Below are positions 21,733-34,167 of a DNA stretch of 64,000 nt, piece after piece. A program made the translations under genes and the position numbers. The stretch's first letter is position 1. Each line of letters begins with the position of its first letter. Origin of the DNA: Monoplex corrugatus (Eukaryota > Mollusca > Gastropoda > Littorinimorpha > Ranellidae); NCBI GenBank assembly GCA_030674185.1, contig CM060305.1:169577495-169641494 (forward strand), given 5' to 3'. Below the pieces are notes generated by a model that saw only the letters and a program-made list of their open reading frames with translations, did no database searches and had not been told where the DNA came from.

Positions 21733-23194
21733 GTATATTTGTACACACACATTTGAACATTGTTTTGAACTGTAGGTCTTTGTGTGCCCTTTGTGTTGGT
21801 GTGAAAGAGTCAGTTGATGTTTAAAGTGTTGAGAGATCCTAACTGTATATAGATGTGTCAAAGCTAATCAGAATGTGTCTTTTGGACTCCTCCTTTATGG
21901 TTAATGTGTTTTTTCTTTCTGCCTATACTTGTTAGCTTTGTGTATGTGTGTGTGTGTGTGTGCTTGTCTGTACATGTGCACGCATTTTTCTATGTGTGTC
22001 TGTGACAGAGAAGTCCTAGACAGCTAACTGGTGCTCTGTGTAGTTAGCCGTGGTTTCTTTTAAGTCCATTTTGATTGCTACACTTTAGAGCCAGTACTGG
22101 CAGGTATTTTAGTTGATAAGAGTTGGTAAAGGTCAGAGGGTATGTGTAGCAGAAAACCGAAGGAACAGAGCAAAACAGATAAGATCTCCTTCCTTTTCTT
22201 TTTTGACTTTAAAAGTAGAGCAGTGTTTTGCTGGCATTCCAGTTTATCTCCATACTTGTGTTATTATGCTGGTTCTGTCCAACTGAATGCCCATTTTGTC
22301 ATTGGTGTAAAGGGAAGTAATGAAGGTTCTCCTCTGTTTTGAGCCAGTGTCTGTGGCGGAGGGGTTGAAAGCAGTCATACCATATCAAATGTTGTCCTCT
22401 TCTGCAGTCTCTGGGTGATTTTCAACCAGACGCTGCAATGTGATTGTGATTTATAAGATTAAAAGTTTCCACAAATTCTAATGTGAGAGATATGACCTTC
22501 TAGTTGGTGAACTTGCATTTGTGAATTGCTTGAGGAAAATGATGGACATTGTAACTCCAAAATCCTCATGTCCTTTGGAGAATTTACTATTTCTCGACCA
22601 GTAAGACCAGTGAGCCAAATTTATAATGGTCTGTTTATGTGATTGAGAAAAACAACACTAAAACCTATCTCTTCATTTTTTTAAATTTTTTTTTAATAAA
22701 GGGAAGATTAAACAAAAATGTTAAAAAAGGAATATGAATTGTCAACAGTGGGGTGCTGTTCTTGTACAACAGATGACTTTATCTTCAGAAAAAGTTCTAG
22801 ACATAAAAAAAGATTTTTAGCTTTGGAAAACAAGCAATTTTCTTTTTGTGTTTGTGCGTGTTTTGTAGCTTAAGCAAAAATGTTTTGAAGTAGTTTGATG
22901 TCTTATGGGGAAAATATATAATTATGATAGTAGGCCCTATATGTTAGTTGTGTTCTTTCAGCATAGCTTATATGTTTCAGTTCTTCCATTTGTAGAACTT
23001 GAAGGCAAAACTTGCTTTGAAACAAAACTGAAATGAGTAATTCAAACGTTATTTGACCTGAAACTGTGAAGGCCAAATTTGTACCATTAAACTTGCTTTG
23101 AAGTTGATCCTAATGAGTTTATATTTGTACCGAGTCTGCTGCATTACATTCTGCCGCCTCTTTATTGTCAGACATCGAGAAACTGATTTTTTGA
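21732..23194. other. No gene seen
   Basis: AT-rich single-copy sequence. Short frames are present but without splice context, protein resemblance or codon signal. Confidence 0.6.
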
Positions 23195-23312
23195 TTAATC
23201 CTTTCAGTCCCTCATCCTATCTACCAGCCTCCACCACTGGGCCTTCACCTTAGCCATCAAGTCCCTGTTGGTGGAAGCTGATGGATAAGAGTTAGGGAGC
23301 GGAAGGATTATA
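23195..23312. mobile_element. TTAA mini-element, degenerate copy (locus 7)
   Basis: TTAATCCTTTCAGTCCCTCA, TCCTATCTACCAGCCTCC on the left and GTTGGTGGAAGCTGATGGAT, GTTAGGGAGCGGAAGGATTA on the right are the inverted arms. A different centre (CACTGGGCCTTCACCTTAGC) replaces the usual CTGCAG core. Confidence 0.55.
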
Positions 23313-23659
23313 CATGTTTTATGGTGATGCCTGTACGTATGTTGACTTCAGTGGGGAAGTACAGTCCTGATGAGTGCAGTCATAGGGCACCCAAGAGCTT
23401 TATATTTGTCCATGTTGTTTGTCTCCTGCAGGAGGGCAGTCGACCATGCAAATTCTGGTGCTGATTTGGATCGCTTTTTCAACAGGCTGTCATGTCACAC
23501 TGCTGAAGAAAAGAATCTTGTGGTTGAGAATCCATGAAAACTGTGACCCTCTGAACATTATACAATGAATAATTATAATAATAATTCCATTTGTACAATG
23601 CAAACAGTCTTTTAAAGCATGTTCATTGCACTTCACATAGTAACAACAAAAAATACCCC

Positions 23660-23850
23660 TCAAAATAGGGTGGATGGTTGTTACCAAAATAGGGTGGATG
23701 GTTGTTACGTCAATACATTAACGCAGTATAAAAAGCGGACAGACACACACACCACCAGTACAGCATAAATATAGTTCAGCAAAAATAACAACTGATCATG
23801 AATTTCAGCAATGCAGCGTAAACATAATTCATCATAAATAACGACGGGTC
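23660..23850 (+). repeat. Two short tandem duplications
   Basis: AAAATAGGGTGGATGGTTGT is duplicated at 23663-23708. A ~60 bp unit with CAGCRTAAAYATARTTCA, AAATAACRACKGRTCATGAA occurs twice at about 23760-23850. Confidence 0.7.
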
Positions 23851-24079
23851 ATGAATCTCTTTTTTGTATTTTGTTTTGTTTTCGTTATTATTTGTTTGGG
23901 AGGAGAGAGTGGCACATAGTAAAGATAGTTGGTAATTCTAAGTCCAGTGGTTGGATCACAGACCTGGGAAGATCAGACATTTCCCATCACCAAGAAGACA
24001 CTGGCATGCTGTGCAACATTCAGACATACAGCCATAGTGTTTTCATAGCCTTTACATCAGAGCTTGCATATAGAAACAT

Positions 24080-24420
24080 TTTAATCTCATTTTCACTTTC
24101 TCAAGATGACATTTCCATGCTTGGGAATTCCCATATGCGCTAACATCACAGATGCCGTGTGATGGAGAAGATCCAGAATGATCATGGCACAACCCTTAAC
24201 CCTTTGACTTCCGCACCTATCACAACTGCAAAAACTTAATCCTTTGACTCCCTCACCCTATCCATTAGCTGCTGCAGGAAGCTGAGAGTGATGGAGTCAA
24301 AGGGGTTATGTTTTTGTTTTGCTAGCATGGTTGGCAATGCAGGATGCGAGAGTCAAAGGGTTGAGCCAGCACATAAACCTATGAACTGGCCAGGTCCTGA
24401 GGCCCAACCTAGCCTGTTTT
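24080..24420 (+). mobile_element. SINE-like dispersed repeat interrupted by a TTAA mini-element
   Basis: TTTCTCAAGATGACATTTCC, GCGCTAACATCACAGATGCC and GGCACAACCC match the copy at 18.0-18.2 kb up to TTAA (24197-24200). The match resumes after the insertion with GCCAGCACATAAACCTATGA and ACTGGCCAGGTCCTGAGGCC. The insertion lies exactly at the TTAA that is intact in the other copy. Confidence 0.8.
24197..24364. mobile_element. TTAA palindromic mini-element, nested form (locus 8), with defined target site
   Basis: The insert runs 24201-24360 (160 bp), flanked by TTAA on the left and TTGA on the right (a one-base-decayed duplication). Its ends are CCCTTTGACT and AGTCAAAGGG. Inside it an inner palindrome (TCCTTTGACTCCCTCACC ... 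GATGGAGTCAAAGGGG) is itself preceded by TTAA. The outer right arm has TTTTGTTTTGCTAGCATGGT and GGCAATGCAGGATGC. Confidence 0.85.
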
Positions 24421-26137
24421 TTTTTTTCAATACCTTTTTTTCTTATGCTGTACTGTAGTGGTAGGACATTTCATTATAAATTTAAGCTGGAATGAAGTAG
24501 GTTCAGGGTTGTATGGTCTGTGAATAGTTGGTAATGGCTGTGTCACACAGCTACACTTTTGTTTAACTGGTAGTGTTATAATATATTCTGCTCACCAGCA
24601 TTTCTGTTTGCAAAGATTCAAAGAAACCATTACAGTTTATCAAGCACTACAACTATATGTAGAAAATTATAATTCATCTGTAAGAATATGCACTACTTTC
24701 ATAGTCTTTTTTTTTTTAAACTGAATATGTGATTTTATTCACCTATTGTTAAAAAGTTTTTTTAAAAAGTAGGCCCTATAAAGTTTACTTTTTTTCAATG
24801 AAGATTGTAGGCCTCAGCCCTAGGAAAGAAAAAGCAGTATGGTGAAACAGATCCAGCCCAGACAACTTCTTTTCTAAATGGTTGCCTAACATAAGTTTTG
24901 TTAGCAACTTCAGCAGTGTGAGATGACAGTCTGTTTATGACAGTCAGCTTTCTATTGCAATATCACCATTTTTCATCTTGCTGAATTGCTCATGAGGGTG
25001 TGTGTACATGTGTGCAGAACTTAATGGTACTTTTTTCTCAACTGGTTTCAAGTGTCGTCATCATCAGGGCATACTCGTTTTTAATTGATTTGCATTCCCT
25101 TATTCCTCCTCCACCCAATCTGTTCTTTCCCATTCCTCCCATATTTTCCCCCACCTCCCCCCGCCCCTGTATATTATTATATGTACAAGTATCAGAAAAA
25201 GCACTTGTTGGAGTAGCATGCACTCATATTTCAATATTTTTGATGAAATTTGTGTTTATGGCAGTCATCATTCAAATTAATCACTTTACTGGTTGCTTGT
25301 ACAGATGGGTTTGAAGATGTTATTGGCGAGTTTGAGTGAGGCCATTGGTCTTGAAATGAAACGTCATTGTAAAAGATTGCGATGTTTGTCATATCACTTA
25401 TGTCATCATTACTATCCAACAGTTGTGTGTAGTCATTTTCAGCATGTTCTTTGAAAAAATATATTCAGACAGATTATCATATCTGCTTATATATATATAT
25501 ATATAATATATACATGTATCCATTATGTAACCACAAATGTGTCAGAAAGGATTGTCTGCCAATTTTGGAAAGATTTGTATCAAATTCGGGACAGATTCCT
25601 TCACAGTAAGTCTCCTGACTTCATGAATCAGATTCATAGAATTGGAAGAGTAGTCTAGGGCCATGATGACTAAAATGTTAAAATATTGGCAAGGATTTCT
25701 CTGATTTTCAGTACTGATCTTTATCAGATTCAATTTGAACATCCAGCTAAAGGAGACACGCTGTATGTCAGTTTGTACGGTACCAGTTGGTCATACACAA
25801 GGCGCAGAAAGCAATTAACCAGGAAGGGAAGACACTCTGTATAAGTATCTTATTTTTGATTGTCACGTGTCATGGAATGTGGGTTTGTAACTGTTGTTCT
25901 ATTGCTGAAAAAAAAAATATTGATTTGTTTGCATGAGTTCGTGTACACACATGAATGCATGTGCACATACGTGTGTACATGCTGACATAGACTGTGTGTG
26001 TGTGTGTGGTGTGTGTGTGTGTGTGGGGTGTGGGTGTGCGTGTTTCATGATCAACATCTGACATTACGTCTTTGGAACTGAACATCTGTCAGAGGACAGG
26101 AGCATCCATATAAATGTTGCAGTCATTGTGAACACGT
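24421..26137. other. No gene seen
   Basis: AT-rich single-copy sequence with an (AT)n stretch at about 25490-25510 and a TG tract at 25995-26042. No coding or RNA signal recognised. Confidence 0.6.
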
Positions 26138-26187
26138 CTGTGGTTCACGGGACATTGTGTAGACATTGCCATCTGTCATGACAACTT

Positions 26188-26998
26188 TGTGTCCATCACA
26201 TGTTTGATGTAGTGCACAAATTGTGTGCATGCTATGACACCTTCTTGAGCCAACTGTGTCCATCACATGTCTGATGTAGTGCACAAATTGTGTGCATGCT
26301 ATGACACCTTCTTGAGCCAACTGTGTCCATCACATGTTTGATGTAGTGCACAAATCGTGTGCATGCTATGACACCTTGTTGAGCCAACTGTGTCCGTCAC
26401 ATGTTTGATGTAGTGCACAAATCGTGTGCATGCTATGACACCTTCTTGAGCCAACTGTGTCCATCACATGTCTGATGTAGTGCACAAATCGTGTGCATGC
26501 TATGACACCTTGTTGAGCCAACTGTGTCCATCACATGTCTGATGTAGTGCACAAATTGTGTGCATGCTATGACACCTTCTTGAGCCAACTGTGTCCATCA
26601 CATGTTTGATGTAGTGCACAAATCGTGTGCATGCTATGACACCTTGTTGAGCCAACTGTGCCCATCACATGTTTGATGTAGTGCACAAATCGTGTGCATG
26701 CTATGACACCTTCTTGAGCCAACTGTGTCCATCACATGTCTGATGTAGTGCACAAATCGTGTGCATGCTGTGACACCTTCTTGAGCCAACTTACCTTTGT
26801 GTCCATCACATATTTGATGTAGTGCACAAATTGTATGCATGCTATGACACCTTCTTGAGCCAATCATGTCCATCACATGTCTGATGTAGTGCACAAATTG
26901 TATGCATGCTATGACACCTTCTTGAGCCAATTGTGTCCATCACATGTTTGATGTAGTGCACAAATCGTGTGCATGCTATGACACCTTCTTGAGCCAAC
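26188..26998 (+). repeat. Minisatellite, about 12 copies of a 67 bp unit
   Basis: Units of TCCATCACATGTYTGATGTA, GTGCACAAATYGTGTGCATG and CTATGACACCTTCTTGAGCC repeat at 67 bp. One junction carries an extra TTACCTTTG. The array is followed directly by a TTAA mini-element. Confidence 0.95.
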
Positions 26999-27238
26999 TT
27001 AACCCTTACACTTCCAGCCATAATATGAAAATGGAATGATTGCTGTCAGTCTGACTCCTTCACCCAAACTACCAGCTTCCTGCGTCATCAACCATGATAC
27101 CAAAGCAGAAGCTGAATCCTTTCATCCCCTCTCCCTATTCACCAGCTCCCTCTTCCTGCAGGAGTTGGTGGATGGGTTAGGGAATGAAAGGACTGTTTTT
27201 GTAGCTACTGGATAAGGCGAGGGGGCCAAAGGGTTAAT
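26999..27238. mobile_element. TTAA mini-element, diverged nested form (locus 9)
   Basis: Left arm TTAACCCTTACACTTCC, then a second left arm (TCTGACTCCTTCACCCAAAC, TACCAGCTTCCTGCGTCATC) and an inner palindrome (TCCTTTCATCCCCTCTCCCT ... GTTAGGGAATGAAAGGA centred on TTCCTGCAGGAG). The right end is GGATAAGGCGAGGGGGCCAA then AGGGTTAA. Confidence 0.6.
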
Positions 27239-28724
27239 GGCATATTAACAAAACATACAACATAATGCCCACAAAAGAAAGATGAAACTGCATGAAACGT
27301 GGACGCATCACTATATATAAAACCATTAGTCTTTGATTGTAAGATCATTTAACTGTGCCTTCTAGCAGTCACAGCACCTTTGTGTGTGTGTGTTTCTTTT
27401 GTTGTGTTTTGAGCTAAAACTTTGTGCTGGCTGGTTATCTCATTTGATAAAACCACCGATTCAGAATCCGATTTCTTCTAACGTAAAGAGCCTACTTCGT
27501 TACTTGGTTACTACCCACTATAATGGTCCCGTCATTCTGGCAGTGTTAGTCTTTTGTAAGTGCCCCCTCCAATATCAAGTCCTTGCCATTGCATAGGAAT
27601 TTGCACAGACTCTGCCAGAGCTGGCTGATTTGGGTGGAATGCACAAACTGGAATTGTCCAAGTGCCATGAATCCGTGTTGAACAAATTTGGTTCCATTTG
27701 GGTATGTGTGTGTGTGTGTGGTGTGTGTTATATATGTGTGTGAGGGGGAGGGGGTTGATAAAAATGCAAATGTCTTGGAAGTCAAGAGTTAAAATGAAGT
27801 TGTAGACATGGTGTACAGCTTGTACAGTCATCATCCCATCATCGTTTTGTTCCCGTTATATATTCCAGTGTTTTTTCTTTCTTTAAACAAAACAATAGAT
27901 ATCCTAGCAGTTTTATGCTGGGCATTGTGTGAGTTACCTACAATGACACATGAGCCTTTTAATGAAAACCGGTGCATTTGAATTCAAAACGTTTTTGCTG
28001 CTTGAGAAAAGTAAAGTTTCTCAACGCTCAGACAAAACCGGTGGGTGTTGTTAAAATGTTGAGCTTAAGGCACAGTGAGAATAGCAGCAATGGATTTTCC
28101 CTCCCGTCTCCCATCCCTCCTTGTATAGTCAGTAGTACTGGCACCCTTTCCCCCATGTTGCTTCAGCCTGTCAGTATGCAGCACATTTACCGGTGAACCT
28201 GCATAGCAACATTTCTGTGGACGTACGTAATGTATGCTTTACTTTCATGATATGTTGTTTTATGAGATAAATGCATTGTTTTTAAGTTGTTGCTTTTTGT
28301 TGGGTGATACCAAGCCCTGTAAAAACTGTTTTCCTTTGCTATTAGCTATGCCAATGATTTTGTATGCTCTAAGGGTATATTTTGTATATGTAGATATGTT
28401 TTCCCTAGTTTTGTGACTGGGTCCATTGATTTGCTTGTCATTACGAGTGCAAATTAAATTAAATTGAGTCGCTTTGAATTTTGTTGTTTGGCTCAAATAC
28501 ATCTCTAATCGTGAAAATGTGTGAAATATAAGCAAGTACAAGCAACTCCACTAAGAAGGAATCAGTGGTGATAAGGTAGACTGCTTCTACCCAAGCAATG
28601 AAATAGGTGAATGGGAATTATGAAAACAAACTACTTCTGTCAAGGTATTAAAATGATTGAGAATTATGGACACACTAAGCCCATCATTTGGCCAAATTCA
28701 TCAAATAATACATAACCTCACTTG
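27239..28724. other. No gene seen
   Basis: Single-copy sequence. A TG tract lies at 27703-27745. No exon could be supported on either strand. Confidence 0.55.
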
Positions 28725-28812
28725 TGTTGGGTCACCCACGTATGGATGATTATCTGGGTCATCCACGTATGGACTGATTATCTGGGTCATCCACGTATGG
28801 ACTGATTATCTG
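28725..28812 (+). repeat. Tandem repeat, 3 copies of a ~26 bp unit
   Basis: GGGTCAYCCACGTATGGA followed by CTGATTATCT repeats three times. Confidence 0.85.
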
Positions 28813-29317
28813 CCAATTCATATGAACAGTCCTGAGATGGGGAAGGGACAAGTGCTTAAATCATGTTTGAATCAACTGAATTGAATATGTTCACTTCAAA
28901 CTGCAGCTTATACAGAGGATGCTCATATGCTACCTGGAATCAACACAACGAAAGGCTTCAAAAGCTTTGGCCACTGCAGCTGTTCCTTTGCGCTTTCCAT
29001 AATAATGACACACAAAGTGCACAATTTCTTGCATAGACAGTGGGATTTCAAGTTTCTTTTCCAAGGATCTTTCAGTAGACTCGCTATCTCTTTTTTCCCT
29101 CCCAAGTGTATACACAATTCCGTCTCTAGAAATGGTCATTCAGTATCGGTTAGCGTTGGCTGAAAAGTGCAATTACGCAATCTAAACAGGTGCAATGGCC
29201 AGTCATGTTTGAAAATCTGAAGATATACCTGTGTACTATACTATGTTATCAGTTCATATGAATAAGTTTGGAGTTTATTCAAGAGGGATTCATGGCATTT
29301 GGACAGTTCTATGCCCA

Positions 29318-29640
29318 CTCTCAGTCCTACTTTTGTCTCCTTCAAGTCCGCTCTCAAAACTCACCTTTTCTCCTCTGCATAAAATCCTGACCTCACTCAA
29401 TCCCCTCTGCAGCCTGTCTCCACTCGGAGGGGAATCATATTGCAATATATGATTGTATATAATATGCTCTATAATTTTCCATTGTTTTTATTCTTTCTCC
29501 CCATTTATAGCCGTGTGTGTGTGTGTGTGTGTGTGCGTGTGTGCGCGTGCGTGTTTGTGTTTCAGCGCTTAGATTTGATTTTATCAAGATTTTGTGCTAT
29601 ATAAATATTGTAATTAATTATTAATTATTATTATTACTCC
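29318..29640 (+). mobile_element. L2/CR1-type LINE 3' end, copy C
   Basis: CCTACTTTTGTCTCCTTCAA and CTCTCAAAACTCACCTTTTC are the end of the reverse-transcriptase C-terminus in the same wording as copy B. They are followed by TTTTCCATTGTTTTTATTCT, the TG tract (29515-29560), AGCGCTTAGATTTGATTTTA, TGCTATATAAATATTG and an ATT-repeat end. It is in the opposite orientation to copies A and B. Confidence 0.8.
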
Positions 29641-29890
29641 ATCCAACTCTACCAGCAAGTATCTGGCAGACTCCCTGAGTCTGCACAAAACGCTATGCGC
29701 TGGCAAGGTCTTGAAATGGGAAAGGCAGGGAAGGGACCTATGAAACACCAATGCCACAATGGTGGAAACATTAAGATGGGCAGCAAACAGGCCAGTATTT
29801 AATATTGCAGGCTGGGATTGAACAAGTTAACATATCTCAAAGCCTGATTCTTTAAAAAAAAAAAAAAAGCCAGCCATCATCTTGAATACA
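29641..29890 (-). mobile_element. Possible SINE remnant
   Basis: The right part on the minus strand has TTGTTCAATCCC, a B-box-like motif. CAAAACGCTATGCGCTGGCA with AGGTCTTGAAATGGG resembles the tail of the SINE-like repeat at 18.1 and 24.4 kb. Boundaries are unclear. Confidence 0.35.
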
Positions 29891-32800
29891 AATCCTGAAT
29901 TTCATGTCAGTAGACACATTCTCGAGTCACATTTCATCTTGTTGAATTACCACCATTTAAGTCATTCTGGGAATGTTATACCGGATTCTGTCATAATCTT
30001 TGAATGTAAAGGTACAGAATCTGCTTCAAGTTTCTTGTGGCAAATTTTTGTTCTCTTCAAAAGACCTTTCTCAACAAACGACAAGCTGCAGAGCTTGTGA
30101 TGAAGCGATCCATTTAGTCGCATTCTGCAGCAGACATTTCGTCTGAAAAAGGTCTTGATAGATACCAATCATTTCTCAGAGTAAAACCCGAGACAAAGTC
30201 TGCACCTTTTGTTTGGTGTAACTATTTTATCGGTAAATCCTTCTCTAAAATGTCTTCTGGCCACCATTAAATACGTCTTGTGCATCACTGTGGTCCTCAA
30301 AACAGACAGAACCCGTTTTAATCTTATTTTTGTCAGTACTTACAGAAATGGACACGCAATCCAGTTTGATCATGAACCATTCATGTAAAAAGACATGGCA
30401 TCACCGACCACCCATTTTCAGTTTCTACCAATTCAATTTTCGGTTTTGTATACACTGCTCCAGTAATTTCAAATTTCTGTTATATAACAGCATTTGCTCT
30501 TCTCTTCCCCCTCCACCTCACACATACAAACCAATACATGCATACAAATAAAAACAGGGCACAAGAATAAAGGTTTGAAATGTTTATTACTAAAATTGTC
30601 ACCAATTCAAATACTCTATCAATTTATGACTGCAAAGTACCGGTACATTGTTAATACGAGTTGTTTTCACCTCAAACTGTGCATAAGCAGTTGGCCAATA
30701 CAGCTAATGCTGGTGTTACAATGTCTGCCCTACTACAAAATGAACGCAGTGAAAAGTATAATAAGCATGAAAAATGTGGAGTATCAGTTTACAAATGAAG
30801 TAAGTATCCTTCACCTAGGACAAAGAAAGATTAAACTACAATGTTTCCAATAAAACAAGACTAGTAGAAGATAGAATATAAAAAGAATAACCAAACAGAA
30901 TACAAAAAACTACTCGCAGTCAAAACAAAAATGATCTTAAAAACTTTCACTTGGCACATTATTTCCTCAACTAGTGGACTTACGGCCAAAGGCAATGCCA
31001 GTACCATGCTGTTTAACTGAGTGAATCATTCAAATTGTTTTAACAAGCCAAAACAGATGTCTAATACAGAATGGCAATACAAAATGATTAGTATATTGTA
31101 GTTAGAAACCACAAATGGTCTACTCAACAAATAAAAGAACTGTGCTAGTCATTCTGAAAATTTCATTTATTACTTCGAAGGAAAATCACTAAAATAAACT
31201 AAAGTCGAAGGAAAATGACTAAAACAGACTCAAGCACAATAATATATACATGTTTCCAATTACTCTGAAAATATGTAGATGTCGGTGTTACATACTTCAC
31301 TAGCTGGAAATCTTTCAACACTTAAGTCCAAGTTACATTACCCTAAAATATTGTACAAGATCTTAAATGAAAATTCTGAATACCATGATTTGTGGAAATG
31401 TGATGCATAAAACTGAGCTGACATACACACATAAATGTTACCATACAAAGTACTGATGGATATAGCAGGACCATTTTTCTGAGAACCTGAAGTCTGCGAC
31501 AACTGCAGATATACACACATAAATATTACCATACCAAGTACCAACTGATACAGCAAGTTTGCTTTTCAGAGGACCTGGAGTCTATGAAAATTGCACAGAG
31601 CAATCTGATACAGCCTAAGGTGTTGAAAGTACACACTGATTTGATCGTGGCAGTTACTGTCATGTCCAGCTTGAAAGATATGAGCTTGCAGTCAGGCAGA
31701 GCTTGCAGTCAGGCAGAGCTTGCAGTCAAATCATGACATCAACAATGTTTAAATCAGTAATATCTCATGTTCAGTGTGCAAAGATAAGCATAAAAAGTGA
31801 GGAAAAAATCATCATTACACAAATTGTGAAGGGTGTTAAGTATGGGGTGACAGTTGTGGAGGGGGATGGTGACAAATATCCATGAAGAGTTCTACAATCT
31901 TGCTGAGATAGGAGGTTTCAATGCACTAAAGTTACATATATCTGACATCTTTTCTGACACTGGCTAGGCTTCGGGACAATATGGGGCTGGGGAAATTGTC
32001 ATTCCACAACATTACAAAATTCAAAGTCATGACTTTAAAGCTAGTCGATATTTCAAAGCACAAGTGAAACATGGGATCAGGCAATCAATCAAATTCATGG
32101 TGATAGTGGTGAATATTGGCGGTTGGTAGTGACACATTATAATTTGTGAATACAAATGCCGTGGTTATTGACGGACACTGTATGGAAGAAAATGGAATTC
32201 CAGGGGGCTGGAACCAAATCCTGAGAGGGAATTGTTCAGCACAATGATTGCTATCAGTATCAATATTATACTGAAAAATAAAACAAGACGATTATATCCA
32301 CTGAATTACAATGAAACTCAAACTTGAAATCATACATGCATCATGTGCAGGTTAATACCATTCATTTTGATTTGTCAGCTTGAAACGCATGTTCGTTTAA
32401 AAAATAACACCCACAACAGTTTTCCTTCTTTTTTTTTTCCCCCTTTTTTAAAATTTTTTAATTTTTTTTTTTTATTCATTCTTTCTTTTTAACAATGACT
32501 GATCTGTACAGGACAGACATGAATAGACACTGACACAACAATCCATCACCATGACAAACCAACAACTGCGGATACAAAAAAGGACAATGAGCTCAGAAAA
32601 ACTGAGCCAGGTCAATTTCAATAGTCACATCAGAGCTTCATCAATGGCTGCAGACATATCCACAATATTCCAATGTATGGAAACAAAACTTGGCAGCCCA
32701 CACAATGGTCAAATAAAACATTACTTTCTGTACAGCGCCAGAATATGGAAGGCTAAACAACAAATATTCCTGTAAAAGCGAAGATGCCAATGGGGGAACT

Positions 32801-34138
32801 CACGTCCGATTACAACAGCAGCTCTAGCGTTGAGTGTCAACTACATGCAACTATAAACTCTTATCACGAAGACAGGGTAAAAAGCCGAGGGATGATGCGT
32901 TGCTTCACAGGTCTGTACAGAATGAACACATGACACCACAGCTCCACACATGGCAACAGGACTTTGGAAATGGAAGATAAGGCCACACATAATGAGTACA
33001 AAATCCTGAACTGGACACGGGAGGGTGACACAGTCCACAAATGTGGGATTACCATCACACAATGCACAGACCCATCAGACTGTAGAGGGACTAGTTTTGC
33101 CAGCCAGAAGCCTGACCTGGTCACACTACTGCTATAAAACAAAAGGCCACCCGTCCTAGAGACCAGACTGGCCACCAGTGCCTTGCATAGTGAAGAGGCA
33201 GCCTGGCACAGCCAAAGGGGCTTACAGAGATGGACAGGGGGGGGGGGGGGGGAATCAGCTAGAGACTGCATGGCACTGTTCTAACCAGTCTGGTGTGCAG
33301 AGTTTATTGCTCCGCTAGCAAGACGGCCATAAGGAAGATGGAGGGACACCCATGCTGCCAACAACCATGTTATCTTTTTCTGTCTGTTCACATCATGAGA
33401 CATTGTAAGCCCTCCTCTGCGCACCATGAACAGCACTGTGAGGGTGCAGATAGTGATACTGCCTGTTAAGTGACCAGTTTGTCCTGTGACCACAAACTGG
33501 TCCTGTCATGTTACTAGACTGGAAAGGCCAAAGAGACAGCAGTGTCACTGTTGTGTGCAGTGACTGAGGAGCTAGTACAGAGGTAGCTGCAATTCAAGCT
33601 GGGAGTTGCGCTGGCAGTTGATAAGGGAGGTCTTAACTGCGGTACATGCTATACCTCTGGCACAAAACACCAGTCACCCTAAAATCGCACTGAAAATAAC
33701 TCCCAATTCTTTACACAACACTCAGATCCAAATTCACACAACCACAGTGGCGCTAACGCAACAACAAACAAATGCAAATCAGGAACCAAGATGTGTGCTC
33801 AGTATCCAATCATACATACATTCAAAGAACAAACATTGCACATTCCCTCAAATTGAACTAGCTGGATTGTGAGCAGACTGGGTAAACATGTAGCAGTCAA
33901 TAACACGTTGCACAAATACCTGTCGCACTATACAGGCTTCAACCGGTCGCATCATTAAATTGGCAAACTTCAACTGTTTTCAGTACAAAATTCTAGAAAA
34001 TAAGCTAAGAGTCTCTAGACAAACTTTTGCAAGTTCATGTCACAGACGATAGCACCAATCAAAGAAACCTAAACTTTTGTGTTATGTTTAAATCTTAACC
34101 AGGACACATATGAAGAGGAAATTTTCAATTCCAAGGTA

Positions 34139-34167
34139 TTCCCCCCCCCCCCCCCCCCCCCCCCCCC
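34139..34167 (+). repeat. Poly-C homopolymer
   Basis: About 27 consecutive C. Length is likely unreliable in the assembly. Confidence 0.9.

Noticed and set aside
28923..29139. Minus-strand frame of about 70 codons (SMQEIVHFVCHYYGKRKG)
   Set aside because: Looks somewhat protein-like but has no family match I can name, no splice context, and stops close by; possibly a transposon scrap.
32841..33493. Several 70-135 codon frames in a GC-richer stretch
   Set aside because: Overlapping frames on both strands, no codon-use signal, no domain, no splice structure; probably UTR or intergenic.
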